64,000 nucleotides of DNA from Burkholderiaceae bacterium (GCA_016790575.1 JAEUOU010000010.1:1-64000), one strand, 5' to 3'; positions 9,283 through 23,050 are shown, counted from the first letter of the stretch. Notes: generated by a model not told the origin, from the letters alone. Numbers and translations: made by a program.

Positions 9283-9861
9283 GTGGCATTGCAAAAGACA
9301 GTCGAGCAGACCGTTTCCGGACTGGGTCTCGAACTTGTGGAGATAGAGCGCTCCGCAGGGGGGCTATTGCGCATCACGATCGATCACCCCTGGCAGCCGG
9401 ATCAGCCGGAGCGTTTTGTTACCGTCGAGGACTGCGAGTCCGTAACCCGGCAACTGCAATTCGCGCTGGAAGTGGAGTCTGTCGAATATCGTCGGCTGGA
9501 GGTTTCGTCGCCGGGTATCGACAGGCCGTTGCGCACCGAGAAGGACTTTGCCCGATTCACGGGCTCGGTCATTGATATCACCCTTAAAGCCCCCGTTGGT
9601 AGAGGGCTTGCCGAGGGTGCGTCGGGTGTGGCGGCCAATCGAAAGAAGTTCCGTGGCACGCTGGAGCAAGTCGGACTTGCCTGGCAGATTGTGTGGTCTG
9701 ACGAACCGGTCATCAAGCCGGGGCAGCGTGTGAGCCGAAAGCGCCCGCCGCCCGTCATGCAGGCGCTGGGTTTTACGCTTGACGAGCTCAGGGAGGCTCG
9801 TTTGGCGTCCATAGTGGATTTCAAAGGACGGACGGGTCAGGCTCCCGTTGCAAATCCGTGA
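9283..9861 (+). CDS. rimP: Ribosome maturation factor RimP
   Basis: 192-residue RimP, which assists 30S subunit assembly. The N-terminal domain carries G-L-G-L-E-L-V-E-I-E and the conserved S-P-G-I-D-R-P-L segment; the C-terminal domain is SH3-like. The GTG at 9283 (VALQKTVEQTVSG) was chosen because RimP proteins start at this point; the longer reading begins at a TTG inside the T-run of the preceding terminator. An insertion of about 15 residues (RGLAEGASGVAANRKK) in the C-terminal domain is typical of betaproteobacteria. It heads the rimP-nusA-infB operon, 31 bp before nusA. Confidence 0.92.
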   Translation: MALQKTVEQTVSGLGLELVEIERSAGGLLRITIDHPWQPDQPERFVTVEDCESVTRQLQFALEVESVEYRRLEVSSPGIDRPLRTEKDFARFTGSVIDITLKAPVGRGLAEGASGVAANRKKFRGTLEQVGLAWQIVWSDEPVIKPGQRVSRKRPPPVMQALGFTLDELREARLASIVDFKGRTGQAPVANP

Positions 9862-9892
9862 AGTTGGGTTTTCTGGATAGGAGTGTCAGAAC

Positions 9893-11377
9893 ATGAATCG
9901 CGAAATGTTGATGCTGGTCGATGCCATCTCGCGTGAGAAGAGTGTCGAGCGTGATGTCGTTTTCGGTGCCGTCGAGGCAGCCCTCGCGCAGGCTACCAAG
10001 AAGCTGTACAAGGGCGAGGTCGACATTCGCGTCGCCGTGGATCGTGACAGCGGCGACTATGAAACATTCCGACGCTGGCTTGTCGTTCCGGATGAGGCCG
10101 GCCTTCAGAATCCGGACGCCGAAGAGCTGTTGATGGATGCCCGCGACCGCATCGCTGATGTCGAAGAGGGCGAGTTCATTGAAGAGCAGGTTGAATCGGT
10201 TCCGATCGGCCGTATCGGCGCCATGGCGGCCAAGCAGGTGATCCTTCAGAAGATTCGGGACGCCGAACGCGAGATGCTCCTGAACGATTTCATGAGCCGG
10301 GGCGACAAGATTTTCGTTGGCACGGTCAAGCGGATGGACAAGGGCGACATCATCGTCGAGTCGGGGCGTGTCGAAGGTCGACTCCGTCGCAGCGAGATGA
10401 TTCCCAAGGAAAACCTGCGTAACGGAGACCGGGTTCGCGCAATGATCATGGAGGTCGATCCCACCTTGCGCGGTGCACCCATCATCCTCTCACGTTCTGC
10501 TCCGGCATTCATGATGGAGTTGTTTCGTCAGGAAGTTCCGGAAATCGAACAAGGTCTCCTGGAGATCAAGAACTGCGCGCGCGATCCCGGTTCGCGGGCG
10601 AAGATCGCCGTTTTGTCGCACGATAAGCGTGTAGATCCGATTGGAACCTGTGTCGGCGTGCGCGGTTCTCGAGTCAATGCGGTAACCAATGAACTGGCTG
10701 GCGAGAGGGTCGACATTGTGCTGTGGAGCGATGATCCGGCCCAGTTCGTCATTGGCGCCTTGGCGCCAGCAAACGTCTCGTCGATTGTTGTTGACGAGGA
10801 GAAGCATGCCATGGACGTTGTTGTCGACGAGGAGAACCTTGCGATCGCAATCGGCCGTGGCGGACAGAATGTGCGGCTTGCTTCGGACCTCACCGGATGG
10901 AAAATCAACATCATGGATGCGGCCGAGTCGGCGCAAAAGGCCGCTGAGGAAACCACTACGACCCGCACGTTGTTCATGGAGAAGCTGGATGTCGACCAGG
11001 AAATTGCCGACATCCTCATCGAGGAAGGGTTTACCAGCCTCGAAGAAGTTGCTTACGTTCCTCTGCAGGAAATGCTCGAGATTGAGAGCTTCGACGAAGA
11101 CACTGTCAACGAATTGCGCATTCGTGCCAAGGACGCTTTGCTCACGATGGAAATCGCCCGGGAAGAAAGTGTCGAAGAGGTCTCTCAGGACTTGCGTTCG
11201 CTGGAAGGATTGACTCCCGAGCTGATTACTCAGCTGGCGCAGTCGGGTGTTCACACCCGCGATGAACTTGCCGACCTGGCGGTCGACGAACTCACGGACA
11301 TTACCGGACAGACCCCGGAAGATGCCACGACATTGATCATGAAGGCACGTGAACACTGGTTTGCGGGTCAGGAGTAA
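9893..11377 (+). CDS. nusA: Transcription termination/antitermination factor NusA
   Basis: 494-residue NusA in the usual order: N-terminal RNA-polymerase-binding domain (1-130), S1 domain (about 135-200), two KH domains (about 205-350, with the second K-homology motif I-G-R-G-G-Q-N-V-R) and two C-terminal acidic repeats of about 50 residues (from [11 protein letters not shown] and from [12 protein letters not shown]). It modulates pausing, termination and rRNA antitermination. Two acidic repeats are normal for beta- and gammaproteobacteria. It is preceded by AGGAG at a good distance and followed 24 bp later by infB. Confidence 0.96.
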   Translation: MNREMLMLVDAISREKSVERDVVFGAVEAALAQATKKLYKGEVDIRVAVDRDSGDYETFRRWLVVPDEAGLQNPDAEELLMDARDRIADVEEGEFIEEQVESVPIGRIGAMAAKQVILQKIRDAEREMLLNDFMSRGDKIFVGTVKRMDKGDIIVESGRVEGRLRRSEMIPKENLRNGDRVRAMIMEVDPTLRGAPIILSRSAPAFMMELFRQEVPEIEQGLLEIKNCARDPGSRAKIAVLSHDKRVDPIGTCVGVRGSRVNAVTNELAGERVDIVLWSDDPAQFVIGALAPANVSSIVVDEEKHAMDVVVDEENLAIAIGRGGQNVRLASDLTGWKINIMDAAESAQKAAEETTTTRTLFMEKLDVDQEIADILIEEGFTSLEEVAYVPLQEMLEIESFDEDTVNELRIRAKDALLTMEIAREESVEEVSQDLRSLEGLTPELITQLAQSGVHTRDELADLAVDELTDITGQTPEDATTLIMKAREHWFAGQE

Positions 11378-11401
11378 TGGCCGAAGAGGCTCACACACAA
11401 T

Positions 11402-14293
11402 ATGTCCAGCAATACAGTTGCCGAGTTCGCATCCGAGCTCAAGAAATCTCCCGAAATCCTGCTTGATCAGCTTCGATCGGCGGGTGTTGCCAAGCACGCT
11501 GTGTCCGATCAGCTCACGGACTCCGACAAGCACAAGCTGCTCAGCTATCTGCAGGCCAGTCACGGCACGGCTTCGACTGAGCGAAAGAAGATTACCCTGG
11601 TGAAGAAAAGCACCACGGAGATCAAGCAGGCCGATGCGTCCGGTAAAGCCAGAACGATTCAAGTCGAAGTGCGCAAGAAGCGGACGTTCATTAAGCGTGA
11701 CGAAACAGGTGAAATATCTGGCGAGTCGGAGGGGGAGGCCGCGGCTGAGCAAGCTGCCGACAGGAGTTTGCTGGAGCTTGCCGAATTGCAGCGTCGTGAA
11801 GAAGAGGCCCGGCGTCAGGCCGAGCTGCTTCGTCGTCAGGAAGAAGACCTGGCCGAGCGCCGCCGCCAACGGGAAGAGCAAGAGGCACGTGAGGCCGAAG
11901 AAGCTCGGATTCGTGCCGAAAACGAGCGTATCGCGCGGGAGCGGGCATTGGCCGAAGAGGCGGCGGCCGGGAAAGCGGATGCAGGCGACGCAGTGCCTCC
12001 TCCGGTTGAAGCCGATTCAGACGAAGTTCTGCGCAAGCAAGCCGCCGAAAGAGAAACTGAAAAACTGGCCAGGCAGGCCGAGGAGAAGGCCCGAGCGACG
12101 GCAGATGCAGATCGCGCCGCACACGATCTGCAAGAGCGCAGACGCAAGGCGCAGGAAGAAGCGGAAGCGATTCGCAAGATGATGAGTGCACCTAAACGGG
12201 TACTTGTCGCGAAGAAGCCGGAGGAACCCAAGCCTGTCAAGGCGGACGAGGTGAAAACTCCGGTGAAAGGTACCCTGCACAAGCCGGCCGCTCCGGCGCG
12301 CCCAGCGGGCGGTGCGCCTGTGGCTTCTGCTCCCGGCCCGGGCGGCAAGAAGGAAGTGAAATCCGAGAACCTCTCGTCGAGCTGGGCTGGAGATCCTGCC
12401 AAGAAGAAGGCGATCCCGACCAGAGGGGATACGAGCGGGGGTGTTGGTCGCAATAACTGGCGCTCCGGCGCGAAAGGTCGCCGCAGTGGCGATCGTGATC
12501 GACATGAAGTCATGGTGGCGACGCCCACCGAGCAGCGAACCATTGAAGTGCATGTGCCTGAGACCATTACGGTTTCCGAACTTGCACACAAGATGTCGCT
12601 CAAAGCGTCCGAGGTGATCAAGCAGTTGATGAAGCTCGGTCAGATGGTCACCATCAATCAGTCCCTGGATCAGGATACCGCGATGATTGTGGTGGAAGAG
12701 CTGGGACACAAGGCGGTGGTGGCGGCTTTGGACGATCCTGAAGCGTTCACTGACGAAGAGGTCTCCCAGCAGGACGCCGAAGCGGTCTCGCGGGCACCGG
12801 TGGTAACCGTCATGGGTCACGTCGATCACGGGAAAACGTCCTTGCTGGACTACATCCGCCGGGCCAAGGTTGCCGCCGGCGAGGCAGGCGGGATTACTCA
12901 GCATATCGGGGCCTACCACGTCGAAACCCCACGTGGAATGATTTCGTTCCTCGATACGCCGGGTCACGAAGCGTTTACGGCCATGCGGGCTCGCGGTGCC
13001 AAAGCCACGGACATCGTCATTCTGGTGGTTGCAGCCGATGATGGCGTGATGCCGCAGACCAAGGAAGCGATCAAACATGCCAAGGCGGCGGGTGTGCCCA
13101 TCGTCGTGGCCATCAACAAGATCGACAAGCCGGATGCCAACCCCGACCGGGTCAAGCAAGAGCTGGTTGCCGAGCAGGTTGTTCCGGAAGAGTACGGTGG
13201 CGAGTCACCCTTCATCTCTGTTTCGGCCAAGACAGGCCAGGGGGTAGACGAACTTCTGGAGAACGTATTGCTGCAGGCGGAAGTTCTGGAGCTCAAGGCA
13301 CCGGTTGAGGCAATGGCCAAAGGACTGGTCATTGAAGCGCGTCTGGACAAAGGTCGTGGTCCGGTGGCGACGGTACTGGTCCAGTCAGGAACCCTGGCGA
13401 CCGGCGATGTGGTCCTGGCTGGACAGACTTACGGCCGGGTGCGGGCCATGCTCGACGAGAACGGGCGACCGATCAAGTCTGCCGGGCCATCGATTCCGGT
13501 CGAGATTCAAGGTTTGACCGAGGTGCCGCAGGCGGGCGACGAATTCATGGTGCTCGCGGACGAGCGTCGTGCACGGGAGATTTCGACCTACCGCGCCGGC
13601 AAATTCCGCAACACGAAACTGGCGAAACAGCAGGCAGCGAAGCTGGAGAACATGTTCGCCGACATGACAGCTGGCGAAGTCAAGACATTGCCAGTGATCA
13701 TCAAGGCCGATGTGCAGGGCTCGCAGGAAGCCCTGTCTGCCTCGCTGCTGAAGCTCTCCACCGAGGAAATCCGGGTCCAACTGGTCTATGCCGGAGTCGG
13801 CGGCATCAGCGAGTCGGATATCAACCTGGGCATTGCCTCCAAGGCGATTGTGATTGGCTTCAACGTTCGAGCCGACGCCAATGCCCGTAAGCTGGCCGAA
13901 ACGAGCGGTGTTCAGGTTCACTACTACAACATCATTTACGACGCAGTCGATGAATTGAAAGCTGCGATGTCGGGGATGTTGGCTCCCGAGCAGAAGGAAG
14001 AGGTCATAGGCATGGCGGAAATCCGCACTGTTTTCGTGGCCTCGAAGATCGGCACGGTTGCCGGAAGTTATGTCACGCAAGGTCAGGTCACCCGCAGCTG
14101 CCGCTTCCGCCTGTTGCGCGACAACGTGGTGATCTACACCGGCGAGCTGGAGTCGCTCAAGCGCATGAAAGATGACGTCCGCGAGGTGCGTGAAGGTTTC
14201 GAGTGCGGTATCAAACTCAAGAACTACAACGATATCGCCGTGGGTGACCAGCTCGAGTTCTTCGAGATCAAGGAAATCGCGCGGACGCTCTGA
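11402..14293 (+). CDS. infB: Translation initiation factor IF-2
   Basis: 963-residue IF-2, the GTPase that delivers fMet-tRNA to the 30S subunit. An N-terminal IF2_N domain (1-50) is followed by a long Glu/Arg/Ala-rich, helix-prone linker (about 100-270), a second IF2_N-like segment and the GTPase core: G1 G-H-V-D-H-G-K-T-S at 472-480, G3 D-T-P-G-H, G4 N-K-I-D. Domains II-IV complete the C-terminus. The long charged linker makes it larger than the E. coli protein (890) but typical for Burkholderiales. An out-of-frame ATG at 11377, overlapping the nusA stop, is not the start. Confidence 0.97.
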   Translation: MSSNTVAEFASELKKSPEILLDQLRSAGVAKHAVSDQLTDSDKHKLLSYLQASHGTASTERKKITLVKKSTTEIKQADASGKARTIQVEVRKKRTFIKRDETGEISGESEGEAAAEQAADRSLLELAELQRREEEARRQAELLRRQEEDLAERRRQREEQEAREAEEARIRAENERIARERALAEEAAAGKADAGDAVPPPVEADSDEVLRKQAAERETEKLARQAEEKARATADADRAAHDLQERRRKAQEEAEAIRKMMSAPKRVLVAKKPEEPKPVKADEVKTPVKGTLHKPAAPARPAGGAPVASAPGPGGKKEVKSENLSSSWAGDPAKKKAIPTRGDTSGGVGRNNWRSGAKGRRSGDRDRHEVMVATPTEQRTIEVHVPETITVSELAHKMSLKASEVIKQLMKLGQMVTINQSLDQDTAMIVVEELGHKAVVAALDDPEAFTDEEVSQQDAEAVSRAPVVTVMGHVDHGKTSLLDYIRRAKVAAGEAGGITQHIGAYHVETPRGMISFLDTPGHEAFTAMRARGAKATDIVILVVAADDGVMPQTKEAIKHAKAAGVPIVVAINKIDKPDANPDRVKQELVAEQVVPEEYGGESPFISVSAKTGQGVDELLENVLLQAEVLELKAPVEAMAKGLVIEARLDKGRGPVATVLVQSGTLATGDVVLAGQTYGRVRAMLDENGRPIKSAGPSIPVEIQGLTEVPQAGDEFMVLADERRAREISTYRAGKFRNTKLAKQQAAKLENMFADMTAGEVKTLPVIIKADVQGSQEALSASLLKLSTEEIRVQLVYAGVGGISESDINLGIASKAIVIGFNVRADANARKLAETSGVQVHYYNIIYDAVDELKAAMSGMLAPEQKEEVIGMAEIRTVFVASKIGTVAGSYVTQGQVTRSCRFRLLRDNVVIYTGELESLKRMKDDVREVREGFECGIKLKNYNDIAVGDQLEFFEIKEIARTL

Positions 14294-14298
14294 ACACC

Positions 14299-14670
14299 AT
14301 GCGCAAATCCGGTAGTGTTCCCAATCGGGGTTTCCGTGTCGCCGACCAGATCCAGCGCGATCTGGCGGAACTCGTCGCGCGCGAACTCAAGGACCCCCGA
14401 GTCGGCTTGATCACCATCAATGCCGTGGAGGTCACACCGGATTATGCACACGCAAAAGTCTTCTTCAGCCTTTTGACAGGCGATCCTGAGGAAACTGTGC
14501 AGGGCCTCAATGCGGCGGCCGGTTTCTTGCGCAATGGCTTGTTCAAGCGCTTGCATATCCACACCGTACCGACATTGCACTTCGTTTTCGACCGCACCAT
14601 CGAACGGGCTGCCGACATGAATGCGCTGATCGCGAAAGCGGTGGCTTCCCGATCTAAGGACAGCGACTGA
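14299..14670 (+). CDS. rbfA: Ribosome-binding factor A
   Basis: 123-residue cold-shock ribosome-assembly factor that binds 16S rRNA helix 1 during 30S maturation. The single KH-like domain is visible, with [10 protein letters not shown] at the start, DPRVGLITI in the middle and a final L-H-F-V-F-D-R-T. It starts 5 bp after the infB stop and ends 1 bp before truB, so it is part of the same transcript. Confidence 0.96.
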   Translation: MRKSGSVPNRGFRVADQIQRDLAELVARELKDPRVGLITINAVEVTPDYAHAKVFFSLLTGDPEETVQGLNAAAGFLRNGLFKRLHIHTVPTLHFVFDRTIERAADMNALIAKAVASRSKDSD

Positions 14671-14671
14671 G

Positions 14672-15640
14672 ATGAAAGCTGCTCCTCGTGCGCGGGTGCA
14701 GCGTCGCCCCGTGCATGGGGTGTTGCTGCTGGACAAGCCGCTGGGCCTTTCCAGCAATCAGGCTTTGCAAAAAGTAAAGTGGCTTTTGCGCGCGGAGAAG
14801 GCGGGTCACACCGGAACGCTTGATCCGATGGCGACCGGTGTTCTCCCGTTGTGCTTCGGCGCGGCCACCAAATTCAGCCAGCTTCATCTGGATGCCGACA
14901 AAACGTACGAGACGCTCATCCGATTGGGAGAGACCACCAGCACGGCCGACGCCGAAGGGTTTGTTCTCACCACTCGACCGGTCGGTTGTTCGTTGGGTGA
15001 GGTCGTTGAAGTCCTAGATAGATTCACCGGCCCTATTGCACAGGTTCCACCGATGTACAGCGCGTTGAAGAAAGACGGCAAGGCGCTTTACGAATATGCC
15101 CGAAGCGGTGAGACGGTGGAGCGCGATGCTCGGTCGGTCACTATCCATGATCTGCAGCTCGTTCACGCCGATCTGGAAAGTGCTGTGCCAAGCTTGCGCC
15201 TGCGTGTACGTTGCTCCAAAGGCACTTACATTCGCACGCTCGGCGAGGACATCGGCGAAGCGCTTGGTTGCGGAGGCCACCTGCGGGAACTGCGGCGAAT
15301 TCAAACCGGACCCTTCGAGCTGTCGCAATGCTGGACATTGGCCGACCTCGAAAAGACTCCCGAGGTCGAACGGCTGAAACGGCTCATGAACGTCGAATCG
15401 TTGCTTGGTGACCATCAGGTTGTCACGCTCGATCAGGACAATGCCGGTCGTTTCCTTTCGGGGATGCGCCGTCGTGGATCGTGGCCGGACAATCAGAAAG
15501 TTGCCGTTTTCGGGCCCGATCCCATATCAGGGAACCCATCCTTTCTCCTGGGCAGCGGCCAAACCCGATCGGGTGAACTGATCCCGGGCCGCCTGCTCAG
15601 TCCTCTTGAAATTCAGCAAATACATCATTCATCACCATGA
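14672..15640 (+). CDS. truB: tRNA pseudouridine(55) synthase TruB
   Basis: 322-residue TruB, which makes the universal pseudouridine 55 in the T-loop of tRNAs. The catalytic aspartate is Asp51 in G-H-T-G-T-L-D-P, preceded by the TruB N-terminal pattern [12 protein letters not shown]-terminal PUA-like region is present. Length is normal for betaproteobacteria. It begins one base after the rbfA stop and overlaps typA by ATGA (15637-15640), implying translational coupling. Confidence 0.96.
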   Translation: MKAAPRARVQRRPVHGVLLLDKPLGLSSNQALQKVKWLLRAEKAGHTGTLDPMATGVLPLCFGAATKFSQLHLDADKTYETLIRLGETTSTADAEGFVLTTRPVGCSLGEVVEVLDRFTGPIAQVPPMYSALKKDGKALYEYARSGETVERDARSVTIHDLQLVHADLESAVPSLRLRVRCSKGTYIRTLGEDIGEALGCGGHLRELRRIQTGPFELSQCWTLADLEKTPEVERLKRLMNVESLLGDHQVVTLDQDNAGRFLSGMRRRGSWPDNQKVAVFGPDPISGNPSFLLGSGQTRSGELIPGRLLSPLEIQQIHHSSP

Positions 15641-17466
15641 ACCGCCCAATCCGAAACATTGCCATCATTGCCCACGTTGACCACGGCAAGACCACCATGG
15701 TCGACCAGTTGTTGCGGCAATCCGGAACCTTTGCCGAGCACGAAAAGGTTGTCGATACGGTCATGGACAGCAACGCCATCGAGCGCGAACGGGGCATCAC
15801 CATCCTGGCCAAGAACTGCGCTGTGAGCTGGGAAGGTACCCACATCAATATCGTCGACACGCCGGGCCACGCCGACTTCGGTGGGGAAGTCGAACGCGCC
15901 TTGTCAATGGTGGACGGCGTCTTGCTGTTGATCGATGCACAGGAAGGACCGATGCCCCAAACCCGGTTTGTCACCAAGAAAGCCCTGGCGCTCGGGCTGA
16001 AACCGATTGTTGTTGTCAACAAGGTGGACAAGCCCGGCGCCAATTGCGACAAGGTCATCAACGCCGCCTTCGACCTGTTCGACAAACTGGGGGCTACCGA
16101 CGAACAACTCGACTTTCCGGTCGTTTATGCCTCAGGTATCAATGGCTGGAGTTCGCTGCAGGAGGGTGAGCCCGGCGAACAGTGGGGCCCGGACATGTCG
16201 GCGCTCTTCAATACGGTTCTGCGCCATGTCCCCGCCCATGCAGGCGACCCCGATGCCTCGCTGCAGTTGCAGATTTCGGCCCTCGACTACTCGACCTTCG
16301 TCGGGCGCATCGGTGTCGGTCGGATCAATGCCGGACGCTTGCGGCCTTCCATGGATGTTCTGGTGATGGAAGGGCCGGATGGCAAATCATGGAAAGGTCG
16401 CATCAATCAGGTTCACACCTTCCAGGGACTGGACCGGGTGCAGGCGGCTGAAGCCCGCCCGGGCGACATTGTGCTGATCAACGGCATTGAAGATATCGGC
16501 ATCGGGGTCACGATCACCGACGTTGCCAATCCCGCGCCGTTGCCGATGCTGCGTGTAGACGAGCCGACCCTGACCATGAATTTCTGCGTCAACACCAGTC
16601 CGCTGGCAGGGCGCGAGGGCAAGTTCGTTACCAGTCGCCAGATCTGGGACCGGCTCCAGAAAGAACTTCAATCCAACGTGGCTTTGCGGGTCAGAGAGAC
16701 CGACGAAGATGGAATCTTTGAAGTGTCCGGGCGGGGTGAGTTGCACCTGACCATCCTGCTGGAGAACATGCGCCGCGAAGGATACGAGCTTGCCGTATCC
16801 AAGCCACGCGTGGTCTTCAAGGATATTGACGGCGAACGCTGCGAGCCGATCGAACTCGTGACTGCCGATATCGAAGAAGGCCATCAGGGCGGCGTGATGC
16901 AAGCGTTGGGCGAGCGCAAAGGGGAACTCGTCAACATGGACCCTGACGGACGGGGACGGGTCCGCCTGGAGTACCGAATTCCAGCCCGCGGCCTGATCGG
17001 CTTCACCAACGAGTTCCTGAACCTGACCCGGGGATCGGGCCTGATATCGAACATCTTCGATGGGTACGAGCCGCATAAAGGCGATGTTGCCAATCGCAAG
17101 AACGGTGTGCTGATCAGCATGGATGACGGCGAAATCTTCAACTATGCCTTGGGCAAGCTCGATGATCGCGGACGTATGTTCGTGCGCGCCAACGACCCCG
17201 TGTACGAAGGGATGATCGTTGGGGTGCACAACCGCGAGAACGATCTGGTGGTCAATGCCACGAGGACCAAGCAGCTGACCAACTTCCGTGTTTCGGGCAA
17301 AGAAGATGCGATCAAGATCACGCCGCCTATCCAGTTGACTCTGGAATACGGCGTCGAATTCATTGAAGACGACGAACTGGTGGAGATTACCCCGAAGAGC
17401 ATTCGCTTGCGCAAGCGCTTCCTCAAGGAGCACGAGCGCAAGAGGGCGCAGCGGGACGGGGCTTGA
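15637..17466 (+). CDS. typA: Ribosome-associated GTPase TypA/BipA
   Basis: 609-residue translational GTPase of the BipA class, related to EF-G and implicated in ribosome assembly and stress adaptation. G1 is A-H-V-D-H-G-K-T-T (12-20); G3 D-T-P-G-H-A-D-F and G4 N-K-V-D follow. Domains II, III, V and the BipA-specific C-terminal domain fill the rest (G-R-G-E-L-H-L-T near residue 368). It overlaps truB by four bases. It ends the translation-related operon, although the EamA gene follows after only 30 bp. Confidence 0.96.
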   Translation: MNRPIRNIAIIAHVDHGKTTMVDQLLRQSGTFAEHEKVVDTVMDSNAIERERGITILAKNCAVSWEGTHINIVDTPGHADFGGEVERALSMVDGVLLLIDAQEGPMPQTRFVTKKALALGLKPIVVVNKVDKPGANCDKVINAAFDLFDKLGATDEQLDFPVVYASGINGWSSLQEGEPGEQWGPDMSALFNTVLRHVPAHAGDPDASLQLQISALDYSTFVGRIGVGRINAGRLRPSMDVLVMEGPDGKSWKGRINQVHTFQGLDRVQAAEARPGDIVLINGIEDIGIGVTITDVANPAPLPMLRVDEPTLTMNFCVNTSPLAGREGKFVTSRQIWDRLQKELQSNVALRVRETDEDGIFEVSGRGELHLTILLENMRREGYELAVSKPRVVFKDIDGERCEPIELVTADIEEGHQGGVMQALGERKGELVNMDPDGRGRVRLEYRIPARGLIGFTNEFLNLTRGSGLISNIFDGYEPHKGDVANRKNGVLISMDDGEIFNYALGKLDDRGRMFVRANDPVYEGMIVGVHNRENDLVVNATRTKQLTNFRVSGKEDAIKITPPIQLTLEYGVEFIEDDELVEITPKSIRLRKRFLKEHERKRAQRDGA

Positions 17467-17496
17467 TGTCCGCACTCCCCATTTCGAAATAGAGCG

Positions 17497-18381
17497 ATGA
17501 AGCTGACACATACCCAGGCCGTCTGGGGCATGGTCGCTGTTGCGGCCATGTGGTCGATCGCCGGAGTTGTCACCCGTCAACTGGAAAGCGCAGCCCGGTT
17601 TGAAGTGACGTTCTGGCGCAGTCTGTTCACGATGTTGTCGTTGCTGGTGATCCTGCCGCTGTGGAAGGGGCATGATGCGCTGAGCAAGCTGCCATGGCGT
17701 AACCGCCTGTTCTGGATATCCGGTCTGTGCTGGTCGGTCATGTTTACCGCCTTTATGGTCGCGCTGACCATGACCACAGTAGCCAACGTCTTGATCACCC
17801 TGGCGCTCGGCCCCTTCATTACGGCCCTGATGGCGCGGGTGTTTATCGGACATGCGCTGCCGGGTCGAACGTGGGTGGCAATTGTGGTTGCCGGATGCGG
17901 CATCGGCTGGATGTTCGGCGCGCAGTTCAGTCTCGGCGGGTCCCAGGCCATGACGGGATTCCTGGTCGCCCTGTGCGTTCCGATCGCGGGCGCAACCCAG
18001 TGGACCTTGGTCCAGCATAGCCACGGGAGTGGTCAGCCCACGGATCTGGTTTCCTCCGTCCTCCTAGGCGCCATGCTGTCCACCGCGTTCACGTTGCCTT
18101 GGGCAATGCCATTTGTCGCATCCGGCTCCGATATTGCGTGGCTGGCGCTTCTGGGCTTGGTGCAACTGGCGATTCCGTGCACACTGTCTGTCGTCTGTGC
18201 GCGGGTCCTCAAGGCCCCTGAAGTGGCGCTTCTGGCCCTCCTCGAAGTCTTGTTCGGCATCGGCCTGGCATGGCTGGGGGCCGGTGAGGAGCCAGGAGGA
18301 ACGGTGTTGGCCGGTGGCGCGTTGGTGGTCGGCGCGCTGGTGATGAACGAACTGCTGGGCTGGAGGCAAAGAAATGGCTGA
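17497..18381 (+). CDS. EamA/DMT-family membrane transporter
   Basis: 294-residue integral membrane protein with about ten predicted helices in two EamA repeats (1-140 and 150-290), the drug/metabolite transporter architecture. Hydrophobic stretches such as AVWGMVAVAAMWSIAG and ALLALLEVLFGIGLAW are evident, with the second repeat ending P-E-V-A-L-L-A-L-L-E, a hallmark of the family. The substrate is unknown; relatives export amino acids or other metabolites. It ends inside the next gene (8-base overlap), so the two are probably co-translated. Confidence 0.85.
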   Translation: MKLTHTQAVWGMVAVAAMWSIAGVVTRQLESAARFEVTFWRSLFTMLSLLVILPLWKGHDALSKLPWRNRLFWISGLCWSVMFTAFMVALTMTTVANVLITLALGPFITALMARVFIGHALPGRTWVAIVVAGCGIGWMFGAQFSLGGSQAMTGFLVALCVPIAGATQWTLVQHSHGSGQPTDLVSSVLLGAMLSTAFTLPWAMPFVASGSDIAWLALLGLVQLAIPCTLSVVCARVLKAPEVALLALLEVLFGIGLAWLGAGEEPGGTVLAGGALVVGALVMNELLGWRQRNG

Positions 18382-19474
18382 AACATCGATCCGCGCGGAA
18401 GTTCGCGGCCGCATGGGCCTCATCACCCTCAATCGGCCGGCTGCGCTCAATGCGCTTTCCCTGGAGATGATTCGGGGATTGACCGGCGCCTTGCTCGAAT
18501 GGGCTCAGGACCCGCAAGTTCTTGCGGTTGCCATTCGTGGGCAAGGGAAAGAAGGCCCGTTCGGCGCGTTCTGTGCGGGAGGTGATATCCGCTTTTTCCA
18601 TCGGGCGGCAACCCAAGGAGATCCGGCCCTGGAGGACTTTTTCACCGAGGAGTACGCCCTCAATCACCTGATCCACACCTACTCCAAGCCTTACATTGCA
18701 TTCATGGACGGGGTTGTGATGGGTGGCGGCATGGGAATCAGCCAAGGGGCAAGTCTGCGGGTAGTGACCGAACGCACGCGTATGGCGATGCCCGAGACCG
18801 CCATCGGTTTGTTTCCGGATGTCGGGGGCGGCTTTTTTCTCAGCCGGTGTCCGGGCCGGATCGGGGAGTACCTGGCGCTGACCGGCCAGGTCATCGCAGC
18901 GCGCGACGCGGTCCGCGCGCACCTCGCTGATGGCTACATGCTGTCCGGGCAACTCGGACCGATCTGGGAGACACTGGCACAGACACCGTTCGAAACGGGC
19001 GAGGCGGTAGAGCATTGGATTGCTACGCGTTTCATAGCTAATGGTGACGCTTTTACGCTGGATGTCGGCAAAATCGACTCGATATTTGCCGCCGACACCG
19101 TCTCGGACATCCTTGTGCGACTGCAAGACGATGGCAGCGACTGGGCGAAAACCACGGACGAGTTGTTACGCAAGCGTTCGCCCCTGATGTTGCATGTGGT
19201 GCTCGAGCAAGTCCGACGTGCCCGACTCATGGGACTGGCCGATGACCTGCGCATGGAGCGCGATCTGGTTCGCCACTGCTTCAATACCGCGCATCTGGGT
19301 CGGCCCGGTCCCGCCAGCGAAACCGTCGAAGGAGTGCGGGCACTGGCAATTGACAAGGACCATTCGCCACGCTGGAGTCCTGCGCGCATTGAGGACGTCA
19401 CAGCCGACATGGTGCAGCCCTTCTTTGAAAGCCCTTGGCCGGCGCACGCACACCCGCTGCGCCAGTTGCGCTGA
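18374..19474 (+). CDS. Enoyl-CoA hydratase/3-hydroxyisobutyryl-CoA hydrolase-family protein
   Basis: 366-residue crotonase-fold protein. The N-terminal half has the oxyanion-hole segments (F-C-A-G-G-D-I-R near residue 75 and M-G-G-G-M-G-I-S near 117) and P-E-T-A-I-G-L-F-P-D-V-G, characteristic of 3-hydroxyisobutyryl-CoA hydrolases. The C-terminal half (K-I-D-S-I-F, then I-D-K-D-H-S-P-R-W) also matches that subgroup, which acts in valine catabolism; no other valine-pathway gene is adjacent. Residues 221-232 are encoded by a degenerate copy of the dispersed repeat, located where family members vary in sequence. It overlaps the EamA gene by 8 bases. Confidence 0.85.
   Translation: MAETSIRAEVRGRMGLITLNRPAALNALSLEMIRGLTGALLEWAQDPQVLAVAIRGQGKEGPFGAFCAGGDIRFFHRAATQGDPALEDFFTEEYALNHLIHTYSKPYIAFMDGVVMGGGMGISQGASLRVVTERTRMAMPETAIGLFPDVGGGFFLSRCPGRIGEYLALTGQVIAARDAVRAHLADGYMLSGQLGPIWETLAQTPFETGEAVEHWIATRFIANGDAFTLDVGKIDSIFAADTVSDILVRLQDDGSDWAKTTDELLRKRSPLMLHVVLEQVRRARLMGLADDLRMERDLVRHCFNTAHLGRPGPASETVEGVRALAIDKDHSPRWSPARIEDVTADMVQPFFESPWPAHAHPLRQLR
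19034..19069 (+). repeat. Dispersed repeat copy 2 (degenerate, inside coding sequence)
   Basis: 36 bases aligning without gaps to the repeat core (27 of 36 identical to copy 4 by my manual alignment). It starts ATAGC and contains TTTTACGCTGG. It is read in the same frame as the other coding copies, giving I-A-N-G-D-A-F-T-L-D-V-G. It could be an old copy or a chance match. Confidence 0.5.
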
Positions 19475-19486
19475 TTGCGGCTTCGG

Positions 19487-19972
19487 TCAGCGGTTGCGGG
19501 ACTTCATCGCCCGCTCGATCTCGCGTTTGCCTTCCCGATCCTTGATGGTGTCGCGCTTGTCGTGCTCCGCCTTCCCCTTGGCGAGAGCGATTTCGCATTT
19601 GACACGGCCATTCTTCCAGTGCAGATTGACCGGAATCAAGGTGTATCCTTTTTGCTCGACCTTCCCGATCAGGCGGCGGATTTCGCCCTTTTTCATCAAT
19701 AGCTTGCGTGTGCGTGCCGCCTCGGGGTTGACATGGGTGGATGCCGATCGCAAGGGGTTGATCAAGCAGCCAATGACAAACAATTCGCCATCGCGTATGA
19801 CCACATAGCCGTCTGTCAGTTGTACTTTGCCCTCTCGGATGGCTTTGACCTCCCAGCCCTCCAGGACCAGTCCGGCCTCGAACTGTTCCTCAAAAAAATA
19901 GTTGAATGACGCCTTCTTGTTTTCGGCGATTCGCCCGGTATGGGCGGGGTTGGTGGGCTTTTTCTGGGCCAT
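19487..19972 (-). CDS. smpB: SsrA-binding protein SmpB
   Basis: 161-residue partner of tmRNA in trans-translation and ribosome rescue. The oligonucleotide-binding fold carries the conserved N-K-K-A-(S)-[15 protein letters not shown] and G-Y-T-L-I-P-V segments, and the C-terminal tail is basic (K-R-D-T-I-K-D-R-E). The ATG at 19972 ([19 protein letters not shown]) was chosen over an upstream start because the extension lies in the ratA promoter region and is not family-like. It is divergent from ratA. No tmRNA gene is visible in the window. Confidence 0.96.
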   Translation of the reverse strand: MAQKKPTNPAHTGRIAENKKASFNYFFEEQFEAGLVLEGWEVKAIREGKVQLTDGYVVIRDGELFVIGCLINPLRSASTHVNPEAARTRKLLMKKGEIRRLIGKVEQKGYTLIPVNLHWKNGRVKCEIALAKGKAEHDKRDTIKDREGKREIERAMKSRNR

Positions 19973-20069
19973 GGCTGTCAGTTGGGGGCAGGATTCGGGC
20001 CCGCAAGGGCCAGAGGCAGACGATGGCCGGTGGAAACATACAATCAGCCCGCGCGAGAGCGTGCATTCT

Positions 20070-20502
20070 ATGAAAATCGTCCACAAGTCCGTTCTGATCT
20101 GGTACAGCCCTTCGGAGATGTTTGCCTTGGTGACTGATGTCGGGCGGTACCCGGAGTTTTTGCCCTGGTGTGACCACGGACGAATTGTCGAGCAGGACGA
20201 TGCCGGGGTTGTCGCTGAAGTGGGCATCAGCATCAGTGGTGTCCGCCAGGTTTTCACCACGCGGAACCACCATCAAGCCGACCGGCAGGTCGCCATGGCT
20301 CTGGTCAAGGGGCCGTTCTCCAAACTGGACGGCGTCTGGGATTTCATCGCACTCGGTGATGGCTCGCAACGCGCCTGTCGCGTGGAGTTGCGCCTCAACT
20401 ACGGGTTTTCCAGTCCGGCACTCGCGGCGGTTGTCGGGCCGGTGTTCGACCGAATCGCCGCCAGCCTGGTGGACGCGTTCGTCAAACGGGCTGAACAGGT
20501 CT

Positions 20503-20510
<8 letters not shown>
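20070..20510 (+). CDS. ratA: RatA-like START-domain protein (coenzyme Q-binding / ribosome-associated)
   Basis: 146-residue polyketide-cyclase/START-fold protein of the RatA/COQ10 family. It is one lipid-binding domain with the conserved opening [13 protein letters not shown] and Y-P-E-F-L-P-W-C. E. coli RatA has been described as inhibiting 70S assembly, while mitochondrial homologues bind ubiquinone, so the physiological role is debated. The ATG at 20070 ([14 protein letters not shown]) matches the family start. It overlaps rnfH by 8 bases and is divergent from smpB, the classic Proteobacterial arrangement. Confidence 0.9.
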
Positions 20511-22984
<2,474 letters not shown>

Positions 22985-23001
22985 GCGCGCCTGGCGATTC
23001 C

Positions 23002-23030
23002 GGGCTGCCGCAGGGCGGCCCTTTTTTTTG
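23002..23030 (+). terminator. Rho-independent terminator between guaB and guaA
   Basis: 8-bp stem GGGCTGCC / GGCGGCCC (one G-T pair) with a GCAG loop, directly followed by eight T residues. Strong by inspection. It implies that guaA depends on read-through or its own promoter. Confidence 0.8.
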
Positions 23031-23050
23031 TTTTCACCCGATTGCAGGCC

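Noticed and set aside
11377-11401. ATG overlapping the nusA stop as an infB start
   Set aside because: It is out of frame with infB.
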